From: UBA7398 sp947491605
Lineage (GTDB): Bacteria; Actinomycetota; Actinomycetes; Nanopelagicales; Nanopelagicaceae
Length of the DNA: 13,164 bases
NCBI GenBank assembly: GCA_947491605.1
Contig: CANLJW010000027.1
Span: 1 to 13,164 of the forward strand
Direction: 5' to 3'
Shown here: positions 1 to 6,045 of the stretch, piece after piece
How the letters are laid out: the number at the start of each line of letters is the position of its first letter
Position numbering within the stretch: the first letter of the stretch is position 1
Notes under the pieces: model-generated
Databases searched by the model: none
What the model saw: only the letters and a program-made list of their open reading frames with translations
Told to the model about the DNA's origin: nothing
Program-made: the position numbers and the translations under genes

Positions 1-686
1 GCGTGATTAGTGATTGTGGTTCGGATATCCCAAAGTTCTGGGAAAAATGTAAAGGAATTCAACTTGCTAAGGATCTCGACCGGAGTCCCTTGAGTGCCTG
101 AAACTTTTGCACCAATGCTTCGCTCCACAACTTTGTAGTGGCGGTGGCGCCAAAGATAGATCCGTTCATCTAACTCAGTAAGAGCTTCCGCTAACAAATA
201 AAGGTCTTCGTATTTGCGATCGTTTAAATAAAGCGTTAACAAATCAATATTGGCTTCACCTAACAAACGATGAAATTCTTTCCCAAGTACTGGAACTCCT
301 TTACGAAGTCCGTTAAATCCTGGCGAATCAAACCCAGAGCCATGACCGAGCGCACGTCGAACTTGTTGGTAATCCCAAGGCGACATTTTTTCTAACATAT
401 CAAGGGCTTCATGACATTGGCGCATGCAGATTGCAATTCGCTCAAATAGGCGAAGCGCGCCACGGATATCGTTCTTTTTCAAATAGTCGGTAGCTTCGGT
501 AAGTTCGCTAATCGCTAGCTTTAACCAGAGTTCTGATGATTGGTGCACAACTGCAAAAAGTAACTCGTCGCGATGTTCCCATTCACTTGGACTCTTCTGC
601 AAACTTAATAACTCATCGGTGCGAACATAATTTTCGTAATCGCTTTTAGCAGTTCCGCCGAGTACTGGTTTTTTTGCCTCGCTCAT
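1..686 (-). CDS. kynA: tryptophan 2,3-dioxygenase (C-terminus cut by window edge)
   Basis: Haem dioxygenase that opens the indole ring of L-tryptophan to N-formylkynurenine, the first step of the kynurenine pathway, in the cytoplasm. I translated 228 codons with no stop before the window edge. The family hallmarks are in order: YENYVRTDELLSLQ (17-30), DELLFAVVHQSSELWLKL (40-57) with the active-site-type His48, the arginine-rich RRALGHGSGFDS (110-121), and WRHRHYKVVERSIG (179-192), where His183 matches the proximal haem ligand. The translation ends in PELWDIRTT, close to the usual family C-terminus, so only a few residues are probably missing. The GTGG stretch usual near the substrate loop reads GTQG (198-200 region). 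The ATG at 684-686 overlaps the stop of the upstream cupin gene (ATGA), so the two are probably translationally coupled. The Shine-Dalgarno is weak (GATGGA). Family identity is confident; tryptophan as substrate is inferred from the family and neighbours. Confidence 0.9.
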   Translation of the reverse strand, partial: MSEAKKPVLGGTAKSDYENYVRTDELLSLQKSPSEWEHRDELLFAVVHQSSELWLKLAISELTEATDYLKKNDIRGALRLFERIAICMRQCHEALDMLEKMSPWDYQQVRRALGHGSGFDSPGFNGLRKGVPVLGKEFHRLLGEANIDLLTLYLNDRKYEDLYLLAEALTELDERIYLWRHRHYKVVERSIGAKVSGTQGTPVEILSKLNSFTFFPELWDIRTTITNH

Positions 687-1453
687 TTGTCCATCATATC
701 TACTGGGGCAGGGCGTCCATCTGGGTAAAACGCTGCTGCTGGTGAGCCTTCCGGCCGGAACACACCCAAAATCCAAAGATCTTCTGGATTTGGATTATGG
801 ATTGCATGTAGAAATCTAGGTGCAACATGAAATGATGAACCTTTTTTCAACTCTTGAAGTGGACGCTCTGAAGTTACTAATCCGCCAGCGCCACGAACTA
901 TTACGCAAATTTCGTCATACAAGTGATAGTGATCTGGTGCGCCAGATGATGGAATAAATCCAACAAACATTGTGGCACCACGGCTGCCATTATTTTCATT
1001 AAATAGCGTCTCGTATTCGCGATCGCTAGAGGCTGATTCTTTATTTGTTGCACCTAATTTAGTAATGATTACTCGCTTCGCCATATCGATTGGCTTTGCC
1101 AGCGCGCTTCCCCAAGGCGTAATAGGTGACGGCACTTCGATGACTAAGAATGAAATCTTTGAAGAAGTTGAAATTACTAAGACTTCTCCCGCATAAGTAA
1201 GAATGGCGGATCCTTCAGAAATCTCACTCTTATTCCGGTTTATTTCAACGGCGCCGGCGCCATCTAATACATATATATAACTATCGCAAAGAGCGTTATT
1301 TAATTGGTGTGATGCGGCTGCAGAGAATTCATATTGCTCGCATCGGAGTGGTTCGGCGTATGGCCCACCTGGGACTGTTTCAAATGCTGAAATTGCTGGC
1401 GAAATAATATTAGCTTTGACGCTTTTGATATCTCTAACCGTTCCGACTGACAT
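683..1453 (-). CDS. two-domain cupin protein, function unknown
   Basis: A 256-residue bicupin. The C-terminal cupin (about 155-235) keeps a full metal-binding set: PDHYHLYDE gives His175, His177 and Glu181, and RFLHAIHNP gives His216, so it probably binds Fe, Mn or Zn. The N-terminal cupin (about 35-110) keeps the fold-type sequence YIYVLDGAGAVEI but has lost the HxH ligands, so it is probably structural. The architecture resembles (S)-ureidoglycine aminohydrolase-like bicupins, but no purine genes are nearby. The stop codon lies inside the start of the tryptophan dioxygenase gene (4-bp overlap), so a role in the same pathway is likely. Candidates include an extra dioxygenase, an isomerase, or a hydrolase replacing the absent formamidase; none is demonstrated. 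The start has no Shine-Dalgarno but a TANNNT box exactly 6 nt upstream, suggesting leaderless initiation. The gene call is confident; the function is unknown. Confidence 0.85.
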   Translation of the reverse strand: MSVGTVRDIKSVKANIISPAISAFETVPGGPYAEPLRCEQYEFSAAASHQLNNALCDSYIYVLDGAGAVEINRNKSEISEGSAILTYAGEVLVISTSSKISFLVIEVPSPITPWGSALAKPIDMAKRVIITKLGATNKESASSDREYETLFNENNGSRGATMFVGFIPSSGAPDHYHLYDEICVIVRGAGGLVTSERPLQELKKGSSFHVAPRFLHAIHNPNPEDLWILGVFRPEGSPAAAFYPDGRPAPVDMMDK

Positions 1454-1459
1454 GGCAGC

Positions 1460-1465
1460 AATCTA
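1460..1465 (-). promoter_or_regulatory. putative -10 box for a leaderless cupin-kynA transcript
   Basis: On the minus strand the hexamer TAGATT (TANNNT consensus) is followed by exactly 6 nt and then the ATG at 1453, which would place transcription start at the A of the start codon. No Shine-Dalgarno precedes this ATG, consistent with leaderless expression. An overlapping TATAGA (1463-1468) is an alternative. No convincing -35 element was found. The whole divergent intergenic region is only 34 bp. Confidence 0.45.
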
Positions 1466-1475
1466 TATCAGAGAG

Positions 1476-1481
1476 TATGAT
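1476..1481 (+). promoter_or_regulatory. putative -10 box for leaderless osmC-like gene
   Basis: TATGAT (5 of 6 to TATAAT) lies 6 nt before the ATG at 1488, so the predicted transcript starts at the start codon. No ribosome binding site is visible. This supports choosing 1488 over the in-frame ATG at 1416, which lies inside the divergent cupin gene. No clear -35 element was seen. Confidence 0.5.
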
Positions 1482-1487
1482 TGGTCT

Positions 1488-1919
1488 ATGAGTAAACATA
1501 GAGGTTCCGCTATTTGGTCAGGTCCAGTTCCAACTGGTAAAGGTTCGATGAAGTTTGGATTAGGTGGTCCAGAAGTTCCATATAACTTAACTGCCAGAGT
1601 TGAAGAAGAGAAAGGCACAAACCCAGAACAGCTAATTGCCGCTGCACATGCTGGTTGTTTCTCAATGGCGCTAACTAGCGATTTAGAAGATGCTGGAATT
1701 GATGGAAATTCTGTAACTATTAAAACTGAAGCGACCGCAACATTAGAGGGCAAGGCCGATGGTTTCTGGATTACCGAAATTCATTTAGTTTGCCGCGGGA
1801 CTGTGCCAGGTATGAGTGACGCTGATTTCAAAACTTATGCTGAAAAAGCCAAGAAAACATGTCCAGTTTCTAAACTTTATGCCAGCGCAACAATTACTTT
1901 GGATGCTGCGTTAATTTAA
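1488..1919 (+). CDS. OsmC/Ohr-family peroxide reductase
   Basis: A 143-residue protein, the normal length for OsmC. These cytoplasmic enzymes reduce organic hydroperoxides with a redox-active cysteine pair. Both cysteines are in their family contexts: AAAHAGCFSMALT (Cys57) and KTCPVSKLY (Cys125). The conserved Arg37 and Glu47 (NPEQLIAAAHAGC) that shape the peroxidatic site are also present, and the pattern is closer to OsmC than to Ohr. The start at 1488 (MSKHRGSAIWSG) was chosen because it begins the conserved N-terminus and sits 6 nt after a -10 box; a 24-residue upstream extension is open but would overlap the divergent cupin. The gene converges on the kynureninase-like gene with only 3 bp between stops. 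Being divergent from the dioxygenase operon it could guard against peroxides made by oxygenases, but it may simply be a general stress gene. Confidence 0.88.
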   Translation: MSKHRGSAIWSGPVPTGKGSMKFGLGGPEVPYNLTARVEEEKGTNPEQLIAAAHAGCFSMALTSDLEDAGIDGNSVTIKTEATATLEGKADGFWITEIHLVCRGTVPGMSDADFKTYAEKAKKTCPVSKLYASATITLDAALI

Positions 1920-1922
1920 GTT

Positions 1923-3071
1923 TTAAGCTAGTAAATGTTTATTTTTTGCAATAGAAGCAAGTAACCGCTCAATATCTTCACTGTTGTTATAAAAGTGTGG
2001 GCTAATTCGGATATTGCTATCGCGCGATGAAATCACCACTTTATCCTGGGCGACTGCGGCAACCATTGCGTGTTCATCGGTAACTTTGACGGCGAGCATC
2101 GCAGCATGAAAACCATCTCCAGCAGGGGTCGCGCACTTTCCGCCAAGTGAAATGATGCCTTCGCGCATTTGATTATGCAAAACCTTTGTATGTGCCCATG
2201 CATTATCTAGACCTACTTCAAGTAGTAATCCAAGTCCAGCTTTTGCAGCATAAAGACTTGGTATTGGCGGTGTGCCCGATTCGAATCTACGAGCATCGAT
2301 TGCAGGATCGTATTTCATAATATCCATTGCGAAAATATCACGTGCTGCGAACCAACCGGTCATAGTTGGAATTGCTTTCATTACATTCTTCTTATTTACC
2401 AACATAAAGCCAACGCCAGGGCAGCTCAACATATATTTTAATACGCCACCAACTAAGAAATCTGCACCCAATTCTTCAAAGTTAATTGGAATTGCTCCGG
2501 CAGATTGGTAGGCATCAACCAAAACTGGAACACCGCGTGAATGTGCTAGATCAACAATAGCTTTAATGTCGGTCATCGAACCGTTGCGATAACAAACATG
2601 GGTTACAGCAACTAGAACTGTTTTATCGTCGATCGCTGCTGCAACTTTTGAAATATCTAAACGGTTATCAACTTCTCCGGGAACATGCACAATCTCGGCA
2701 CCGCGAAGTTCTTGTGCATGTGAAATTTGGCCAACGGTTGGAAATTCTAAACCAGTTGTAACAATTTTGTTTTTACCTTTTGTAAAATCAATTGCACTCA
2801 TTAAAGAAGAAACACCTGCAGACGCAGAAGTAGTAATTGCTACTTGATCTGGAGTTGTGCTGAAAACTTTCGCAATAAGTCCGCGAACATCTTCTTGACG
2901 ACCAACCCACTCTTCCCAAAGTGATCCGCGTTCATCCATGCCATCTAAATATTGGCTAAAAGCGGCACGCACTTCATGGGAGAGCGCACCTTGGGAGCAA
3001 CTATTTAAATATGCAACGGATCCAAAAACTGGAAACCGATCACGATATTTTGCAGCGGTATCAAGAGCCAT
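1923..3071 (-). CDS. PLP-dependent class V aminotransferase-fold enzyme, kynureninase-like
   Basis: A 382-residue fold-type I PLP enzyme. Visible features are the N-terminal YLNSCSQGAL (21-30), the PLP-contacting TTSASAGV (80-87), VLVDAYQSAGAIPI (184-197) with Asp186 for the pyridine nitrogen, the Schiff-base Lys212 in GGVLKYMLSCPG, and RRFESGTPPI (261-270), which is very like the kynureninase RxxxGTPPI segment. With tryptophan dioxygenase nearby, the obvious role is kynurenine to anthranilate plus alanine. However, typical bacterial kynureninases have DxAHSAG and a Tyr just before the lysine. Here His is replaced by Gln189 and Tyr by Leu211, as in desulfurase-like members. A related C-S, C-N or C-C lyase or an aminotransferase is therefore possible. 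The start is well supported by AAGGAGAG 9 nt upstream. The gene is divergent from the importer operon. Confidence 0.85.
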   Translation of the reverse strand: MALDTAAKYRDRFPVFGSVAYLNSCSQGALSHEVRAAFSQYLDGMDERGSLWEEWVGRQEDVRGLIAKVFSTTPDQVAITTSASAGVSSLMSAIDFTKGKNKIVTTGLEFPTVGQISHAQELRGAEIVHVPGEVDNRLDISKVAAAIDDKTVLVAVTHVCYRNGSMTDIKAIVDLAHSRGVPVLVDAYQSAGAIPINFEELGADFLVGGVLKYMLSCPGVGFMLVNKKNVMKAIPTMTGWFAARDIFAMDIMKYDPAIDARRFESGTPPIPSLYAAKAGLGLLLEVGLDNAWAHTKVLHNQMREGIISLGGKCATPAGDGFHAAMLAVKVTDEHAMVAAVAQDKVVISSRDSNIRISPHFYNNSEDIERLLASIAKNKHLLA

Positions 3072-3080
3072 GGTGCAATC

Positions 3081-3088
3081 CTCTCCTT
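3081..3088 (-). promoter_or_regulatory. ribosome binding site of the kynureninase-like gene
   Basis: AAGGAGAG on the minus strand, 9 nt before the ATG at 3071, fixes the start codon. It contrasts with the cupin, OsmC and SDR genes, which have no such site. Upstream on the minus strand CATAAT (3098-3103) is a plausible -10 box, but no good -35 was found. Confidence 0.7.
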
Positions 3089-3216
3089 ATTACCTTCATT
3101 ATGTGAACTTTAACCTTAAAAAGTGCCTTGGGTCACATGGAATGTTATCGAATATTTATCCGTGGACACTTGAAAGCTCGTTGCGATGGGAGCAGTATCT
3201 GTCTCACGTATCGTAA

Positions 3217-3240
3217 TTTGCCCTCAATAATGAGGTCAAA
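3217..3240. promoter_or_regulatory. 24-bp palindromic operator upstream of the importer operon
   Basis: Arms TTTGCCCTCA (3217-3226) and TGAGGTCAAA (3231-3240), separated by ATAA, are complementary at 9 of 10 positions. The centre lies about 38 bp before the binding-protein ATG, overlapping or just upstream of any core promoter (possible -35 TTGCCC at 3218, possible weak -10 GATATT at 3242). This is the geometry expected for a dimeric repressor that senses the transported substrate. It has no U-tract, so it is not a terminator. I found no second copy elsewhere in the window. The cognate regulator is not in the window. Confidence 0.6.
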
Positions 3241-3253
3241 AGATATTAAAAAT

Positions 3254-3259
3254 AAGGAG
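3254..3259 (+). promoter_or_regulatory. ribosome binding site of the substrate-binding protein
   Basis: AAGGAG 7 nt before the ATG at 3267, a near-ideal Shine-Dalgarno that supports this start and suggests strong translation of the binding protein. Confidence 0.75.
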
Positions 3260-3266
3260 AGCATAA

Positions 3267-4469
3267 ATGAAATTTACAAAAAGATTAGCGATTGGATTTG
3301 TGGTGCTCGCGCTCGCGCTAACTGGCTGTTCCAGTAGTAGCGAAAAAGCTGTCGATTGCACCGAGCCAATCCTGATTGGTGCAGCAATGGCACAGACTGG
3401 ATTCATGTCCCCCTTTGATGGTCCAGCACTTACAACCGCACAGATCGCAGTAGATAAAATAAATGCTGCGGGTGGAGTTAATGGATGTCAACTAGTTTTA
3501 GAAGCTGTTGATACCGAAACAAATCCTGATAAAGGACAACAAATTGCTACTGATCTCATTGCTAAAGGCGCAAAACTACTTCTCGTTACCTGCGATGCTG
3601 ATATCAATTTAAAGTCTTCTCAAGTTGCTAACGATGCTGGAGTTCTCGTAATTGCTCCATGCGTTGGTTCAACCGCAATGGGTCCAGATAATGGACTTGA
3701 TCTTGGTTATTCACTTGGCTCCGCCGTACCTGGCGAAGCTGCGATTATGGCTGAGTATGCATATGAGAAACTTGGTCAGACTGCAACACTCTTTAAAGAT
3801 ATGTCTATCGCATACACAACAAGCCAATGCGATGCTTTCGAAACACGATTTAAAGAACTTGGTGGAACTGTGAAATCAGTTCAACAATTCAGCCAAACTC
3901 AAGCTGGTGCACTCGATAAGCCAGTTAAAGCACAGGTTGCCAATGCTAAGAAAGATGCAGCTGGCGTAATTGCACTTTGCTCTTATCCAGGTGGTGGAGC
4001 CGAAGCTCTTGCAGCAATTCGTGCTGGTGGCTTAAATACTCCAGTTATTTCTGGCTTTGGACTTGACGGTGCTTTCTGGTTAGGTGCTGTTCCAAATCTA
4101 AGTAACTTCACAACAGTTACTTACGCCTCGGTATTTGGCGATGACTCAAATCCAAAGGTAGTAGAACTTCTTGCTGCTTTTAAGGAAAAAACTGGTCAAG
4201 ACGCTGCTACAGGTGGACTGATTACTGGTGCATCAGCAATTGAAGCGTTTGCGTTAGCTGCAACACGCGCTGGTTCATTTGACGGTGTAGCAATGGCTGC
4301 CGAAATGAATAAGTTTGCCAACGAAGATTTAACCGCTGGCCCAACTTCATTCACAGACACTCTGCACGTAAACGTTTCCCGCCCAATGGCAGTTATAACT
4401 GTCACTGACGGAAAGCATGCATTTGTAGAATATCGCGCAGCAGTAAAGCCAACCTTCCCAACTAAGTAA
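3267..4469 (+). CDS. ABC transporter substrate-binding lipoprotein (branched-chain amino acid type)
   Basis: A 400-residue extracytoplasmic binding protein of the Leu/Ile/Val (periplasmic binding protein type 1) family. The N-terminus is a lipoprotein signal: positive MKFTKR, a hydrophobic stretch, and lipobox ALTG followed by Cys21, so the mature protein is membrane-anchored on the outside. The start of the mature domain, PILIGAAMAQTGFMSPFDGPA, and INAAGGVNGCQLVLEAVDTETNP are family hallmarks of the first ligand-binding lobe; AYTTSQCDAFETRFKELGG belongs to the second. It heads the livGFHM genes but is separated from them by a strong terminator, as expected for a component needed in excess. 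The substrate is not readable from sequence. The family also binds aromatic acids, amides and urea, and the surrounding genes suggest an aromatic compound such as tryptophan, kynurenine or anthranilate. That is an inference. Confidence 0.92.
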   Translation: MKFTKRLAIGFVVLALALTGCSSSSEKAVDCTEPILIGAAMAQTGFMSPFDGPALTTAQIAVDKINAAGGVNGCQLVLEAVDTETNPDKGQQIATDLIAKGAKLLLVTCDADINLKSSQVANDAGVLVIAPCVGSTAMGPDNGLDLGYSLGSAVPGEAAIMAEYAYEKLGQTATLFKDMSIAYTTSQCDAFETRFKELGGTVKSVQQFSQTQAGALDKPVKAQVANAKKDAAGVIALCSYPGGGAEALAAIRAGGLNTPVISGFGLDGAFWLGAVPNLSNFTTVTYASVFGDDSNPKVVELLAAFKEKTGQDAATGGLITGASAIEAFALAATRAGSFDGVAMAAEMNKFANEDLTAGPTSFTDTLHVNVSRPMAVITVTDGKHAFVEYRAAVKPTFPTK

Positions 4470-4496
4470 TTTAGTTTGAGGTTGTAATAATTAAAT

Positions 4497-4536
4497 AAAT
4501 AGAGGTGTGTGACCAAAAGTCACACACCTCTATTTT
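4497..4536 (+). terminator. intrinsic terminator between binding protein and livG
   Basis: A perfect 17-bp stem, with core arms AGAGGTGTGTGAC (4501-4513) and GTCACACACCTCT (4519-4531), a 5-nt loop CAAAA and a following TTTT run. The flanking AAAT/ATTT pairs extend the stem and would make it partly effective on the opposite strand as well. It lies 27 nt after the binding-protein stop and 37 nt before livG. It probably lets only a fraction of transcripts continue into the ATPase and permease genes, and may stabilise the upstream mRNA 3' end. TATATT at 4540-4545 could be a -10 box for a separate livG promoter, but no -35 was seen. Confidence 0.9.
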
Positions 4537-4573
4537 CATTATATTAGGCTGTGTCGCATCGGAGAGGTGGTAG

Positions 4574-5329
4574 GTGGTGGAAAGTTCGTTTAGCGCAACT
4601 GGTATTAGTAAATCTTTTGGTGCGCTTAAAGTTTTAGAGAATGTATCCATCACAATTAACTCTGGTGAGATGGTTGGTTTGCTTGGACCGAATGGTGCCG
4701 GGAAAACAACATTTATAAATATTGTTGCAGGTTATGAACATCAAGATAGCGGATCAGTTTCACTTGATGGAATCTCTCTTGATGGAATGGCCCCGCATAA
4801 TCGAGCCCGCATTGGTTTAGCTAGAACTTTTCAATCTGGAAGACTTTTTTCAAATTTGCCAGTATCGGAAAATATCGCACTAGGTGCCCTTGGGTTGGGT
4901 ATTTCGGCCAAAATCGCAAATGAGCGCACCAACTCCATTTTAGAGATTTTAAATTTGGAACCGCTAGCTAACCTAAATGCCGGAAGCATCTCGCATGGAA
5001 ATGCGCGCCTAGTTGGACTTGCCAGAGCGGTGGCTGCAAATCCGAAATATTTAATTATGGATGAGCCTGCGGCCGGACTGAATGAACATGAAGTCCCACA
5101 TTTGCTTGAAGCGCTATCTAAAATAAATAAGGACTTAGGTTGTGGAATGTTTTTAGTAGAACACAATGTTGGGCTTGTCGCGAAGGCATGTAGCAGGGTG
5201 GCTGTACTAAACACTGGAAATCTTATTTTTGATGGCACTCCATTTGATGCGCTAAATAATGATGCGGTTAAGAGTGCCTATTTGGGCGATACCTCACTTG
5301 AAGAGACTGAAGAAAGTAGTAAAAAATAA
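4574..5329 (+). CDS. livG: branched-chain-type ABC transporter ATP-binding protein LivG
   Basis: A 251-residue ATPase that would pair with LivF on the cytoplasmic face of the LivHM permease. The order of motifs is complete: Walker A GPNGAGKT (38-45), Q-loop ARTFQSGRLF (Gln87), Walker B KYLIMDEPAAGL (Asp163, Glu164) and the switch His197 in FLVEHNVGLV. The ABC signature is unusual: SISHGNARLVGLARA (138-152), with SHGN in place of the SYGQQRR common in LivG. The essential Ser and Gly are retained. The start is GTG at 4574, with GGAGAGG 6 nt upstream; the adjacent in-frame GTG at 4577 is an alternative. Its stop overlaps the livF ATG by one base (TAATG), so the two are coupled. Confidence 0.92.
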   Translation: MVESSFSATGISKSFGALKVLENVSITINSGEMVGLLGPNGAGKTTFINIVAGYEHQDSGSVSLDGISLDGMAPHNRARIGLARTFQSGRLFSNLPVSENIALGALGLGISAKIANERTNSILEILNLEPLANLNAGSISHGNARLVGLARAVAANPKYLIMDEPAAGLNEHEVPHLLEALSKINKDLGCGMFLVEHNVGLVAKACSRVAVLNTGNLIFDGTPFDALNNDAVKSAYLGDTSLEETEESSKK

Positions 5330-6045
5330 TGTCGCTTCTTGAAATTAATGACTTATATTCCGGATATGGAAAAGTAGAAGTCTTATTCGGTATTTCTTTT
5401 AAAATTGAACCAGGAAAATCTCTTGGAATTGTGGGACCAAACGGCGTAGGAAAATCAACGCTGCTAAAGACTATTGTGGGAGAAATCCAACCAAAGTCTG
5501 GATCTATAAAATTGGGCGGAACCGAAATTAAAGGAAAAAATCCAGAAGATATTGTGCGATTGGGACTCTGTTTAGTTCCAGAGGGGCGTCAAATATTTGG
5601 CGGATTAAGTGTCACTGAAAATCTCCAACTTGGGCTTACTGGTCGAAAAGATAAGTCCACTAGTAAAAAGGCGCTAGATAAAGTTAAAGAAATTTTTCCA
5701 GTTTTGACTTCGCATGCGAAGCATCAAGCAGGAATGTTAAGTGGCGGCCAACAACAACAGTTAGCAATCGCAAGAGCAATTATCGCGGATCCAAGAATCT
5801 TATTGCTAGATGAACCTAGTTTAGGTCTCTCTCCAACAGTAATTAAGGATGTTTTTGATCAACTTAAATCGATAATTTCCAATGGCACCTCTGTAGTTAT
5901 CGTCGAACAAAGGGCTCATTTAGTAACTAGCTTTGCTGATGAAACTTTAATAATGAGAAATGGCAAGATTCAAGCAAGAATTACACCAGAGGATGCGAAA
6001 GACGAATTGAAGTTAAAGCACGCTTACTTTGGATCGGATAACTAA
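5329..6045 (+). CDS. livF: branched-chain-type ABC transporter ATP-binding protein LivF
   Basis: A 238-residue ATPase, the usual LivF length, forming the second nucleotide-binding subunit. Walker A is GPNGVGKS (36-43). The LivF-typical LVPEGRQIFGGLSVTENL (82-99) surrounds the Q-loop. The canonical signature LSGGQQQQLAIARA is at 137-150, Walker B ILLLDEPSLGLSP has Asp161 and Glu162, and the switch position is Gln194 in IVEQ, normal for LivF. Its canonical signature contrasts with the altered one in LivG. The gene starts within the livG stop codon and its own stop directly abuts the livH ATG. Confidence 0.93.
   Translation: MSLLEINDLYSGYGKVEVLFGISFKIEPGKSLGIVGPNGVGKSTLLKTIVGEIQPKSGSIKLGGTEIKGKNPEDIVRLGLCLVPEGRQIFGGLSVTENLQLGLTGRKDKSTSKKALDKVKEIFPVLTSHAKHQAGMLSGGQQQQLAIARAIIADPRILLLDEPSLGLSPTVIKDVFDQLKSIISNGTSVVIVEQRAHLVTSFADETLIMRNGKIQARITPEDAKDELKLKHAYFGSDN

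Noticed and set aside
1416..1487. 24-residue N-terminal extension of the OsmC protein
   Set aside because: It lies partly within the divergent cupin gene and precedes the conserved family start; a -10 box is located exactly upstream of the ATG at 1488.
3072..3266. Riboswitch or small RNA in the 195-bp divergent region
   Set aside because: Apart from the palindrome and a weak inverted repeat I could not find a structured element with conserved riboswitch-like parts or a terminator stem.
4831..5238. 135-codon minus-strand open frame
   Set aside because: It is antisense to livG and shows no motif or initiation signal; livG on the plus strand is unambiguous.
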